From Actinomycetota bacterium (GTDB taxonomy: Bacteria > Actinomycetota > Aquicultoria > Aquicultorales > Aquicultoraceae): 35,865 bases of DNA. The stretch lies in assembly GCA_014859275.1 (NCBI GenBank), contig JACUUO010000014.1, positions 1 through 35,865 of the forward strand, in the 5' to 3' direction. The notes beneath the pieces are model-generated. The model was not told the DNA's origin and ran no database searches. It saw only the letters and a list, made by a program, of their open reading frames with translations. The position numbers and the translations under genes are program-made. This document shows, one piece after another, positions 17,100 through 25,376 of this stretch. Positions within the stretch are counted from its first letter, which is position 1. Each line of letters opens with the position of its first letter.

Positions 17100-17349
17100 A
17101 GGTCTATTGGCTCTGCCTTGTACGTGGAACGTAGTGTATATTTGAGCCAACACTATTACATAGGGAGATCAACTCTCATCTATGGCGCGAAAGCCCTCAT
17201 GATTAGGGACTCGTAAAGTAGATAGGCGATCACCCACCTGCGTGAGAGCAGGCTTCAATATGTATTTCGTGAAACGGCAAGGCGGGGCTTTCTTGTGGAA
17301 TAGTTTCCAAAGGTAATGGCCGGGATAATAGTCCCGGCCCTTCATTTTT
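17100..17349 (+). ncRNA. Candidate structured RNA of about 240 nt, family not recognised
   Basis: Between a promoter-like sequence and an intrinsic terminator lies a stretch with no ORF but many stems: TTGGCTC/GAGCCAA (about 17107-17113 with 17144-17150) enclosing TACGT/ACGTA; CATAG..CTATG enclosing GAGA/TCTC (about 17158-17185); CCCT/AGGG; CCTGC/GCAGG (about 17237-17252); and a long-range GAAAGCCC (17189-17196) with GGGCTTTC (17285-17292). It could be a standalone regulatory RNA or a riboswitch with terminator for the SLH protein 195 bp downstream. I compared it by eye with TPP, SAM, cobalamin, c-di-GMP, ydaO, 6S, tmRNA and RNase P and found no match. Confidence 0.45.
17318..17349 (+). terminator. 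Intrinsic terminator
   Basis: GGCCGGGA (17318-17325), loop of six, TCCCGGCC (17332-17339), then CTTCATTTTT. A perfect 8-bp GC-rich stem. It ends the candidate RNA and would also stop read-through from aspS. Confidence 0.8.
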
Positions 17350-17543
17350 GATGCCCCCACCTTTACCTGAAAATATCTCGTAAAATAGACTCACATAGCG
17401 GATAATTTCTTCTTAATTAAGGAATCGATAAAGTACCGATATTATCAATTTCTAGGTTAAGGTTTTATTTAAGCGCTTAGTAAAGTAAAATCACCAATAG
17501 GTAGAGACTAATTATGCTTTCCCCTTAGCTGGAGGTAGTGTTA

Positions 17544-19355
17544 TTGAGACGAGTAGCTATAGCTGTATTGATTATCTTATTAGCAGGTGTATCGCCGGAT
17601 ATCGCATTAACGGAAGCAGAGTCTGTTGTAACATATAAAACCGATCCTCAAGGAGTCCGCCTTACCGATTACGGCTCAACATTCGGTGGACTTGGCATTC
17701 AATACAATCCGGTTAGTATAGCTAATTATGCCCTTGACCGCTGGAATAAGTATCAAGAGACAAGTGATCAGGCCTATCTAGATGCGTTTATGAACCAAGC
17801 CAAATGGCTCCATGATAATCAGCGTAACGATGGAACCTGGAAGTACACCTTCAATATTCCATCATATAATCTGGACGCTCCATGGATATCCTGTATGGCT
17901 CAAGGTCTGGGAATGCAAGTACTGAATTATGCCTACTCGATTAATCGAGAGCAATCCTATTTGGATAAGGCTAAACTCAGCATTAGACCATTTAGCCGCT
18001 CGGTTAAAGATGGAGGGGTGCGCTCTTACTTTCCCGATGGTATCCCGTGGTATGAAGAATATGCAAGCGATAGTACACCAGTATATAAAGTGCTCAATGG
18101 TTTTATGTTCGCACTTCAAGGCATAGCGAGTTACTTGATCGGCAATGGAGATGAGGATGCAACCAGGATATTAAATGAAGGGCTATCATCACTGAGCAAG
18201 AAAATAGATAGCTATGATGCCGGCTATGCATCCTATTACGATGCGGCAGGGCACGTCAACGTCAATTACAATCGGGTTCATGTTGAGCAGTTGATGTACC
18301 TTTATAAGTTAACCGGCAACGAACGGCTTAGGGAGTACGCAAGGATTTTCGATACATACGAGCCAAAGGCAGGAATAAGGGCATCATCAGTGGCCTCAGG
18401 GCAGCAGGATCCAGCAATACTGGTGGATGGGAAGTGTTTTAACGGTAGTACATGGGAAAGGGGTAGCTGGGCAGCACAGCTCCAGCTTGATCTAGGGTCA
18501 AGCAGGCCAATTGAAGGAGTGAATTTCTTCTTTGCGGATCGGATAAATGTTCCATCATCGATTCAGATGGCTGTTTCAGCAGATGGGATAAGTTGGTCTA
18601 ACATCGTAGATTCAGCTTTAAACCCGAGATGGGCTTATTACCCTTCCGATACCAAGTCCATGTATATACGGATGCATTACCTCAAGCAGCCCATAAAGGC
18701 ACGTTTCATAAGGATTATCTTAAATCAAGGTTCGTCGAAGCTGATTCGGTTGAGGGAGATACACCCAATGTATAACCAAAATGCATCTCGCTTTGATAGG
18801 GTAGGTAACTCAACTAGGTGGAACGATATCTATATTAATGACTGGTATTATCCTTATGTACGATTCTTTGAGAGCTCCGGGTTGGCGACTGGCTATGCTG
18901 ATGGCTCATTTAGACCTGGTAATCCTATAACAAGGGCAGAGCTAACCGTGTGGATAAGCCGTGCTTATGGTTTCAAACCAGTGTTACCGGGCAGCCAAGG
19001 ACCGATATTCCCGGATATAGAATCGCATTGGGCTAGGTCATATATCGAAGCTGTGGGCGACATCGGGATTGTAAGCGGCTATCCAGACGGAACATTCAAG
19101 CCAGATGCTCTGGTGACCAGAGCTGAGATCGCCAAGATTATAGTTGGTGCGGGGAAACTGCCGTTATATCCGATAGCGCAATTTCACTTTAGTGATGTAT
19201 CCATAGGATACTGGGCGATACCCTACATCGAAGCTGCCAGAGAAGCTGGCATCATCAAGGGATATGACGGATTGGTATTCAAGCCGGATGCGCATACTAC
19301 AAGGGCTGAGGCGACTGCGATTTTAGTACGGGCTCTAAATGTTCCCACACTCTAA
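17544..19355 (+). CDS. Secreted SLH-anchored protein with D-glucuronyl C5-epimerase-like and F5/8C-like domains
   Basis: 603 residues. The signal peptide is MRRVAIAVLIILLAGVSPDIALTEA. Residues about 46-270 resemble the C-terminal domain of D-glucuronyl C5-epimerase: RWNKYQ, WLHDNQRNDGTWKY, W-x-SCMAQG, WYEEY, VLNGFMFALQG, and SYYDA..NYNRVHVEQL near the end. Residues about 278-406 look like an F5/8 type C (discoidin-like) carbohydrate-binding domain. Three SLH repeats follow (about 426-476, 486-538, 546-598), each with a YPDGTF-like turn and TRAE, anchoring it to cell-wall polymer. The role would be epimerising or binding a uronic acid polymer at the surface. TTG 17544 lies 8 bp after GGAGG; GTG 17538 is too close to it. 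No glycan-synthesis genes are adjacent, so the substrate is unknown. Confidence 0.87.
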   Translation: MRRVAIAVLIILLAGVSPDIALTEAESVVTYKTDPQGVRLTDYGSTFGGLGIQYNPVSIANYALDRWNKYQETSDQAYLDAFMNQAKWLHDNQRNDGTWKYTFNIPSYNLDAPWISCMAQGLGMQVLNYAYSINREQSYLDKAKLSIRPFSRSVKDGGVRSYFPDGIPWYEEYASDSTPVYKVLNGFMFALQGIASYLIGNGDEDATRILNEGLSSLSKKIDSYDAGYASYYDAAGHVNVNYNRVHVEQLMYLYKLTGNERLREYARIFDTYEPKAGIRASSVASGQQDPAILVDGKCFNGSTWERGSWAAQLQLDLGSSRPIEGVNFFFADRINVPSSIQMAVSADGISWSNIVDSALNPRWAYYPSDTKSMYIRMHYLKQPIKARFIRIILNQGSSKLIRLREIHPMYNQNASRFDRVGNSTRWNDIYINDWYYPYVRFFESSGLATGYADGSFRPGNPITRAELTVWISRAYGFKPVLPGSQGPIFPDIESHWARSYIEAVGDIGIVSGYPDGTFKPDALVTRAEIAKIIVGAGKLPLYPIAQFHFSDVSIGYWAIPYIEAAREAGIIKGYDGLVFKPDAHTTRAEATAILVRALNVPTL

Positions 19356-19388
19356 GCTGCCTTTAAAAGACCACATAAAATCTGCGAA

Positions 19389-19464
19389 CTGGTAACATAT
19401 CCCAGTTTACCAGGCGAAATTATCGGTGGATATAGCTAAAGAATAGCACCCATCCGCCGATAAT
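19389..19464 (+). other. Two strong hairpins behind the SLH gene
   Basis: First, CTGGTAA/TTACCAG (19389-19395 with 19407-19413). Second, a 13-bp stem ATTATCGGTGGAT/ATCCGCCGATAAT (19419-19431 with 19452-19464) with one wobble pair and an inner GCTA/TAGC. Neither is followed by a T-run, so these are not ordinary terminators; they could protect the 3' end of the SLH mRNA. Confidence 0.5.
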
Positions 19465-19598
19465 AAAGACAGATCGTAAATACTAATACAAAACCATAGA
19501 AACCCATCTACTACGATACTGCCGCAGAAACCCAGTACATATCCACTACAGGTCCATCCAGACAGCTAGTAATGGTAATTCACTTTAATTACAGTGTG

Positions 19599-19627
19599 TT
19601 AACTCAATAATGCTTGTTGTTGATAAT
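19599..19627 (+). promoter_or_regulatory. Possible promoter of the small transcription unit
   Basis: TTAACT (19599-19604), 17 bp, GATAAT (19622-19627): four and five matches to the sigma-70 consensus. A SigB-like pair GTTTAC (19638-19643) and GGCTAT (19655-19660) lies just after it, 11 bp apart, slightly short for that class. Confidence 0.35.
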
Positions 19628-19694
19628 AGTGGAAGCGGTTTACATGGGCACGACGGCTATATCGATAATCGAGTGCTAGAGTGGTGAATAAGCA

Positions 19695-19895
19695 ATGCAG
19701 TATCAAAATCATAACGCTGTGCATGTTTCAAACAATAGCCAATACCATGAAACGATAATTGTGCGAAGGCACGCTGCATCAAATCTATCGACGCTCGTAA
19801 CATGCAGGGACAAATGCATCATTTGCACCGTTGATTACCGCTTATGTGAATTCGGCCCTTGCCGTTACGGATGGCCGTCAGGCAATTTAAGTTAG
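19695..19895 (+). CDS. Possible small cysteine-rich protein, function unknown
   Basis: 66 residues with five cysteines in the second half (C37, C41, C44, C51, C56; CRDKCIIC then CEFGPC), spaced like a metal or Fe-S site. The stop is 17 bp before a very strong terminator and a possible promoter lies 70 bp upstream, which is what a short monocistronic gene would look like. Against it, the ribosome site is weak (only GAGTGGTG about 10 bp upstream) and I do not recognise a family. The same unit could be a non-coding RNA. Confidence 0.35.
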   Translation: MQYQNHNAVHVSNNSQYHETIIVRRHAASNLSTLVTCRDKCIICTVDYRLCEFGPCRYGWPSGNLS

Positions 19896-19912
19896 TAGTT
19901 TGCTGTTAAGGA

Positions 19913-19957
19913 CGGTGGCTGAGGGTTTCTTCTATCCTCAGCCACCGGTTTTATTTT
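19913..19957 (+). terminator. Very strong intrinsic terminator
   Basis: A perfect 12-bp stem CGGTGGCTGAGG (19913-19924) with CCTCAGCCACCG (19936-19947), an 11-base loop and the tract GTTTTATTTT. It is the strongest terminator in the window and sits 550 bp after the SLH gene, so it more likely serves the unit just upstream. Confidence 0.92.
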
Positions 19958-20380
19958 ATCCAAAATACAAGCGATCTTAGCTTGTGGAAATAATAAAGTC
20001 CGTGTGCTAGAATTTCAAAAATGGGGAAAATGTGACTTTATCTTCGATAATTATCCTCACCTTTGATAAAGAAATGATTTAAGTAAGGTATTGGTTTTTG
20101 AAATCTGCTTATTTTTCATTGTTAAGGGATATAAATAATTGAATAAGCGTCTTAGCGCTGTGGTTAGTGCTGAGCATAAAGACGCTAAAGTAACCGAAAT
20201 TAGATTAGAATGAGAAGCATCCATCGGTCCCTAATTACAACATTGGGGAACCTCCTAAATATATCTAGGTATGTGATCTAAGCATTAACAGGTTCTTAAG
20301 TGCTAAACCAATATTGAAATTTGATAGCAGTGCGTTAAGGTTGGAGTAGCTTTTTGTTTTTTTGAGGTGATGTGTGGAGT
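19958..20380. other. Intergenic region ahead of the anti-sigma gene
   Basis: No established gene. It contains GATAATTATC (20046-20055) nested inside CTTTATC/GATAAAG (20036-20042 with 20065-20071), and a long imperfect hairpin at 20146-20186 whose outer stem is AGCGTCTT/AAGACGCT. A 24-codon TTG frame at 20139-20213 runs through that hairpin after AAGGGAT; it is too short to judge. No clear sigma-70 or SigB promoter was found for the gene at 20381. Confidence 0.4.
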
Positions 20381-20758
20381 ATGAGTGACGTAGATAGGGT
20401 AGAGATGAGTTTGCCGGCAAGAAAAGAGTACGCGAGATTGTTGAGGCTTGCTATAGCCGGAATTTCCAGTCGGATGAATTTTAACTTCGATAGTCTGGAA
20501 GATTTAAAGATAGGTCTAGATGAGGCCTATCTTTTGGCAATTAACGACCCTGAACAAGAAAAGTTTGGCGTTGTGTTCGAGATTTACGATGACCGGCTGG
20601 AAATCCTGGTTACCGGATTAGGAAGTGCCGAGACCTTAGAAGAGGAATTAAGTCAGAAATTTGGGTTTTCAATTCTCAACTCGGTGATGGATAAAGTCGA
20701 ATGGACCAGGGTTGATGAGATGACCAGGAATCTTCGTATGACCAAAAATATTAGGTAA
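20381..20758 (+). CDS. RsbW-like anti-sigma factor with degraded ATP-binding site
   Basis: 125 residues from ATG 20381; GTG 20372 is an in-frame alternative 2 bp after GAGGTG. The N-terminus VEMSLPARKEYARLLRLAIAGISSRMNF..LEDLKIGLDEAY matches RsbW/SpoIIAB closely, and FGFSILNSVMDKVEW matches their last motif. However, the N-box asparagine (EAxTNA) is L52 in EAYLLA, and the G1 box DxGxG reads TGLG at 78-81. Both contact Mg-ATP in the GHKL fold, so kinase activity is doubtful while sigma binding may persist. The sigma gene begins 21 bp downstream, as in rsbW-sigB operons, but no rsbV precedes it. Confidence 0.88.
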   Translation: MSDVDRVEMSLPARKEYARLLRLAIAGISSRMNFNFDSLEDLKIGLDEAYLLAINDPEQEKFGVVFEIYDDRLEILVTGLGSAETLEEELSQKFGFSILNSVMDKVEWTRVDEMTRNLRMTKNIR

Positions 20759-20779
20759 CCATGAGGGGGCACACTTACT

Positions 20780-21580
20780 TTGGCCGGCTCGCAGAGTAGG
20801 AAGAAAAGAAAGAACAGCAAAACTTTGGCTTGGGATAGAGAACAAACCTCAGAGCTTTTTGAAAAGTACAAAGAGACCAGATCGCCGGAGATACGAGACG
20901 AACTGGTGGCCATGTATATTAATCTTGTTGAGTACCTCGCCAGGCGATTTAAGAACAGAGGAGAACCGGTTGAAGATCTGATACAGGTCGGCACCATAGG
21001 TTTGATCAAAGCGATTGATCGCTTTGATATAAAGCGACCGGTTGAGTTTACCACCTACGCCACTCCAACAATTGTTGGAGAGATTAAGAGGTACTTTAGA
21101 GATAAGGGTTGGGCGGTTAAGGTTCCGCGTAGGCTCCAGGAATTAAACCTGCTCGTAACCCAGGCGATGAATACTCTTACGCAGGAACTTAAGAGGTCAC
21201 CAACCATATCAGAGATCGCTCAACATCTCGGTGTAACCTCCGAGCAGGTTATTGAGGCAATGGAAACCAGTGAGGTATATAGCTTTGTTTCCCTCGATAG
21301 AGATCTCTCTTCAGATACAGATGATAGTTTCTCACTTTTGGAGTATATTGGAGAGGATGACAGAGAACTTACTGGCATTGAGGATAGAACATGCCTTGCT
21401 GAGGCGCTAAGTGAGTTAAGCAGGCAGGAACAGCGGATATTGTACTTGCGCTTCTTCCGAGGACTTACGCAAACGGAAATCGCACAGCAACTCGGCATTT
21501 CACAGATGCACGTTTCAAGGTTGCTTAGGAGAACACTGGAAGTATTGCGTGAAAAAATGCTTCAAGACCGGGAGACCTAG
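20780..21580 (+). CDS. SigB/SigF-family RNA polymerase sigma factor
   Basis: 266 residues, a group 3 sigma-70 factor. Region 2 (about 43-112) includes DLIQVGTIGLIKAIDRFD and FTTYATPTIVGEIKRYFRDKGW, region 3 (about 113-195) begins VKVPRRLQEL, and region 4 (about 205-260) has SRQEQRILYLRFFRGLTQTEIAQQLG with the recognition helix ISQMHVSRLLRR. No region 1.1 is present. Position right after an RsbW-like gene fits control by anti-sigma binding. The TTG start is 10 bp after AGGGGG. General stress or surface genes are the expected targets by family, and the SLH gene nearby is one candidate. Confidence 0.94.
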   Translation: MAGSQSRKKRKNSKTLAWDREQTSELFEKYKETRSPEIRDELVAMYINLVEYLARRFKNRGEPVEDLIQVGTIGLIKAIDRFDIKRPVEFTTYATPTIVGEIKRYFRDKGWAVKVPRRLQELNLLVTQAMNTLTQELKRSPTISEIAQHLGVTSEQVIEAMETSEVYSFVSLDRDLSSDTDDSFSLLEYIGEDDRELTGIEDRTCLAEALSELSRQEQRILYLRFFRGLTQTEIAQQLGISQMHVSRLLRRTLEVLREKMLQDRET

Positions 21581-21581
21581 A

Positions 21582-22691
21582 TTGAAAACCACAGATGGCC
21601 TTGAGCGCATCAAAAGTCTGGGCATAATTGCTTGGACATGGGTGGGTATAATCATTCTCGTGAGCGTAATACTGTATCTATTATACAGTATACACACGGT
21701 TCTTATGCCGTTTCTTTATGCTGTGGCGTTTGTTTATGTCTTGAGGCCTATCGTAAATTTTCTAGAAGATAAAGGCCTGCCGAGGATACTGGCGCTTGTC
21801 CTTTCCTATATAGGAATGATTTTAGTTCTTACGCTGTTTGGCATGTATATCGGCCCTATCCTCTTTAATGAGGGCAAAAGTCTGATCTTAAAGTTCCCAA
21901 AATATATTTATAATGTAAATGGATATGTAAACGAGTTTGTTGCGACTCACCCTTTCTTGAGGGGTGAAGAGGTAAGCAAGTTGATCACCAGGTTCGCGAG
22001 CTCGTTAAGTTCATTCGCACAGAAGGCGGCCCTATCTGTACCCGTGCTTACAGCCAGCTTCTTTGGCGGTATTCTTAACCTCATCTTAGCACCAATCATC
22101 GCTTTCTATATACTGAAGGATTTAAATGCTATAAAGACTACGGTAAGCGATATGATACCCGAGAGGCATAGAGTTGAAGGGATGCAGATCATAAGAAAGG
22201 TGGATTCCATTGTTGGTGGATACTTAAAGGGGCAAGCGATGGTTGCGCTTAGTGTTGCTATACTTTCCGGTATTTCTCTTAGCCTTCTTGGGATTGATTA
22301 TGCGATACTACTCGGTTTTTTGATCGGTGTTTTTAATATTATTCCTTATTTAGGCCCTATTCTTGGAGGGGCTCCTGCGGTTATAATTGCACTTGGGACA
22401 TCATGGCAATTGGCGGTTGCGGTAATTGTTGTATTAGCTGCTATTCAACAGTTCGATAGCGTGGTGATATCGCCTCGTATAATGAGCCAGCAGGTGAACT
22501 TACACCCATCGGTTGTAATATTTGCTATCCTTGTCGGGGGCACATTGTTCGGTTTTATCGGTATGCTGATAGCTATACCGATAGCAGCCGTTGGAAAAGC
22601 GCTCTACCTACACTTTAGAGAGCGCAATGTTAACAATGGAGAATCACCGACCCCCGACCTCAGCGAGCTGCAACCAACGACAAGACTTTAA
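21582..22691 (+). CDS. AI-2E transporter family (PerM-like) membrane protein
   Basis: 369 residues, integral membrane protein with about seven segments. The family hallmark is in the C-terminal half: IPYLGPILGGAPAVIIAL, then DSVVISPRIMSQQVNLHPSVVIFAILVGGTLFGFIGMLIAIPIAA. Family members have been proposed to export AI-2 or act as ion antiporters; the substrate here is unknown. TTG 21582 follows GGGAG at a good distance and starts 1 bp after the sigma stop; a GTG at 21549 would overlap the sigma gene. Coupled to the sigma factor by position. Confidence 0.9.
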   Translation: MKTTDGLERIKSLGIIAWTWVGIIILVSVILYLLYSIHTVLMPFLYAVAFVYVLRPIVNFLEDKGLPRILALVLSYIGMILVLTLFGMYIGPILFNEGKSLILKFPKYIYNVNGYVNEFVATHPFLRGEEVSKLITRFASSLSSFAQKAALSVPVLTASFFGGILNLILAPIIAFYILKDLNAIKTTVSDMIPERHRVEGMQIIRKVDSIVGGYLKGQAMVALSVAILSGISLSLLGIDYAILLGFLIGVFNIIPYLGPILGGAPAVIIALGTSWQLAVAVIVVLAAIQQFDSVVISPRIMSQQVNLHPSVVIFAILVGGTLFGFIGMLIAIPIAAVGKALYLHFRERNVNNGESPTPDLSELQPTTRL

Positions 22692-22714
22692 CTAGATCTT
22701 TTACGGTATATAAT
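22687..22714 (+). promoter_or_regulatory. Likely promoter of alaS-ruvX-mltG
   Basis: TTTAAC (22687-22692), 16 bp, TATAAT (22709-22714), 28 bp before the alaS ATG. The -10 is perfect and the -35 moderate. Confidence 0.5.
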
Positions 22715-22742
22715 GTAAAAAGCTTAAAGGTGATTTTTATTC

Positions 22743-25376
22743 ATGAAATCGAGTGAATTGCGCCAAAAATTTCTATCATATTTTGAGAGCAAGGGCCATA
22801 AGATACTTCCAAGTTCTTCGCTTGTGCCGGATGACCCTACACTTCTTTTAACTGCAGCTGGGATGGTTCAGTTTAAGCCCGTTTTCTTAGGCGAAAAAAG
22901 GGTCGATTACACCAGGGCAGCCACCGTGCAAAAGTGCCTAAGGACAACGGATATAGAAAATGTCGGCAAAACTGCCAGGCACTTCACTTTTTTTGAAATG
23001 CTCGGTAATTTTTCCTTTGGTGACTATTTTAAAAAAGAAGCGATAGCTTGGGGCTGGGAGTTTGTAACCGAGCACTTGAACCTTCCTGAGGACAACCTTT
23101 ATGTGACCGTTTTTGAAGACGATGATGAGGCCTTTGAGATATGGCGAGACGTCGTGGGTCTTACTGAGGATCGCATTTTTAGAATGAGTGCGGATGATAA
23201 TTTTTGGTCAGCCGGGTCGACGGGCCCATGTGGGCCGAGTTCGGAAATAATGTACGATTTGGGACCGGATTGTGGCTGCGGTAGGGATTGCTGTACTATC
23301 GGATGTGATTGCGACCGTTACCTTGAAATATGGAACCTGGTTTTTATGGAGTACAACAGAAATGAAATTGGACACTTGGAACCTCTGCCGAAAAAGAATA
23401 TTGATACCGGGGCGGGGCTTGAGAGAATTGCAAGAATTCTTCAGGGAGGACGTTCGAATTTTGACATTGACGTCCTCAAACCGATTGTAGATAAAGCTGT
23501 TAGTGTATCGGGCATCAACTATGGCGTTGACCTAGAGAAGGATATTTCGATTAGGATTATCGCCGATCATATCAGGGCGGTCACGTTTCTAATAAGTGAT
23601 GGCGTGCTTCCCTCAAATGAGGGTCGCGGATACGTGTTAAGGCGATTGCTAAGGAGAGCGATTCTCCATGCGAGGCTGCTTGGCGTAGAGAGTGCATTTG
23701 TTAATTTAATAATAGATGCGGTTATCAAAACGATGAAAGATGCATATCCAGAGCTGCAAGATAACGCATCATTCATTCACCGAATAGCGGGTCATGAAGA
23801 GACGCGTTTTATGCACACATTAAAACAGGGACTGAGCATACTTGACCAAGCGATTGCCCAGGCTAGAAGCGAGAACAGGAAAATTCTTGCGGGCGATTTT
23901 GTGTTTCGCCTCTACGATACATTTGGATTCCCGCTTGAGCTAACAGTCGAGATAGCAGAAGAGCACGGGATGAATGTTGACGAGGAGACCTTCCAGAGCT
24001 TAATGGAAGAGCAGAGAGAAAGGGCAAGGGTATCTTGGGCTGGAGTGCGAGAGCTCAGACACCAGGAAGTTTATCAGGAGGTAAAAGAGGAATTCGGAGA
24101 AACGGAGTTTCTCGGGTATGAGGTTGATGAAGCACAGGCCACATTAAGGGCGATAATAAAGAATAACGTGGTGGCAACTGAAGCTTCAGAGGGCGATGAG
24201 GTTGGAGTGGTCCTTGATAGGACCCCACTCTATGCTGAGAAAGGCGGCCAGGTTGGTGACAGGGGGGTAATTGAAACGGATTCAGGCCTAGTTGAGGTTG
24301 AAGATGTACAAGAGCCAGTAGAGGAGGTTTATGCTCATACAGGGAAGGTAGTTAGGGGAAAGATAAGCATTGATCAAAAGGCAAGAATAGCCGTTGCAGC
24401 GGAGCGCAGGCAATCAATACGAAGAAACCATACCGCCACCCACCTTCTCCATTGGGCCCTCAGGATTGTCTTAGGCGATCATGTAAAGCAGGCAGGCTCG
24501 CTTGTTGAGCCGGAGCGTCTGCGATTTGACTTAACCCACTTTGCGGCGATATCAAGAGATCAACTTAGGAAGATTGAGGAGCTTGTGAACGGGAAGATCT
24601 TCGAAAATTATCCAGTTCGCTCGTTCGCAACCTCTTATGAATTTGCAAAAGAAAGTGGTGCCATCGCTTTATTTGATCAAAAGTATGGAGAGTTTGTCCG
24701 GCTAGTCGAAGTTGGTAACTTCAGTAAAGAGCTCTGCGGCGGTACCCATGTCGGGAACACGAGCGAAATAGGGTTATTTAAGATAACGAGTGAAGGAAGC
24801 ATCGGGGCCAATACCAGGCGTATCGAGGCCGTAACAGATGGAGCTGCGCTCGATTACCTATACGCTGAAGAGGATAGACACCTCGAAGTAGCAGATATAC
24901 TAAAAACCGAACCGGAGCAGGTTGTAGATAAAGTAAAAAGCCTGCTACAAACCATAAAGCAGCAGTCACAGCAGCTGGAATCCGCTAGAAAGAAGATAAT
25001 AGGGGAAAGAGTAGATAAGCTAATAACTGGAGCAAGGCAATTCAACAAAACAAAGCTTATAGTCGATCAGGTTGAGGCTGTAGATATGGACAACCTGCGC
25101 TTATATGCTGATCTGCTGAGAAATAGGACCGGCACGGCCGCCTTGCTGCTCGCAAGCACCGTTGACGGTAAGGTAATGCTAATAGCGGCAGCAACGCAGG
25201 ATGTGGTTAGGGCTGGCTTCAATGCAGGTAGCCTGATAAAGAAGGTGGCCCCGATTGTTGGTGGAGGCGGAGGAGGGAGACCCGATCTGGCGCAGGCCGG
25301 CGGGAGAAAGCCCGAGGGCGTGAAAGAAGCGCTTGAAGAAGGTTTGAAAGAAATAGAGGGAATGCTCTCGAAGTAA
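22743..25376 (+). CDS. alaS: Alanyl-tRNA synthetase
   Basis: 877 residues, full length. The class II catalytic core runs to about 240 with TAAGMVQFKPVFLG and GAGLERIARILQGG. It includes a cysteine cluster CGCGRDCCTIGCDCDRY before EIWNLVFMEYNR, as in several Gram-positive AlaRS. The editing domain has HTATH near 563-567 and CGGTH near 665-669, the zinc site that clears Ser-tRNA-Ala and Gly-tRNA-Ala. The C-Ala domain ends with GGGGGGRPDLAQAGG. AAGGTGA precedes the ATG. Its stop overlaps the ruvX start (TAATG). Confidence 0.98.
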   Translation: MKSSELRQKFLSYFESKGHKILPSSSLVPDDPTLLLTAAGMVQFKPVFLGEKRVDYTRAATVQKCLRTTDIENVGKTARHFTFFEMLGNFSFGDYFKKEAIAWGWEFVTEHLNLPEDNLYVTVFEDDDEAFEIWRDVVGLTEDRIFRMSADDNFWSAGSTGPCGPSSEIMYDLGPDCGCGRDCCTIGCDCDRYLEIWNLVFMEYNRNEIGHLEPLPKKNIDTGAGLERIARILQGGRSNFDIDVLKPIVDKAVSVSGINYGVDLEKDISIRIIADHIRAVTFLISDGVLPSNEGRGYVLRRLLRRAILHARLLGVESAFVNLIIDAVIKTMKDAYPELQDNASFIHRIAGHEETRFMHTLKQGLSILDQAIAQARSENRKILAGDFVFRLYDTFGFPLELTVEIAEEHGMNVDEETFQSLMEEQRERARVSWAGVRELRHQEVYQEVKEEFGETEFLGYEVDEAQATLRAIIKNNVVATEASEGDEVGVVLDRTPLYAEKGGQVGDRGVIETDSGLVEVEDVQEPVEEVYAHTGKVVRGKISIDQKARIAVAAERRQSIRRNHTATHLLHWALRIVLGDHVKQAGSLVEPERLRFDLTHFAAISRDQLRKIEELVNGKIFENYPVRSFATSYEFAKESGAIALFDQKYGEFVRLVEVGNFSKELCGGTHVGNTSEIGLFKITSEGSIGANTRRIEAVTDGAALDYLYAEEDRHLEVADILKTEPEQVVDKVKSLLQTIKQQSQQLESARKKIIGERVDKLITGARQFNKTKLIVDQVEAVDMDNLRLYADLLRNRTGTAALLLASTVDGKVMLIAAATQDVVRAGFNAGSLIKKVAPIVGGGGGGRPDLAQAGGRKPEGVKEALEEGLKEIEGMLSK

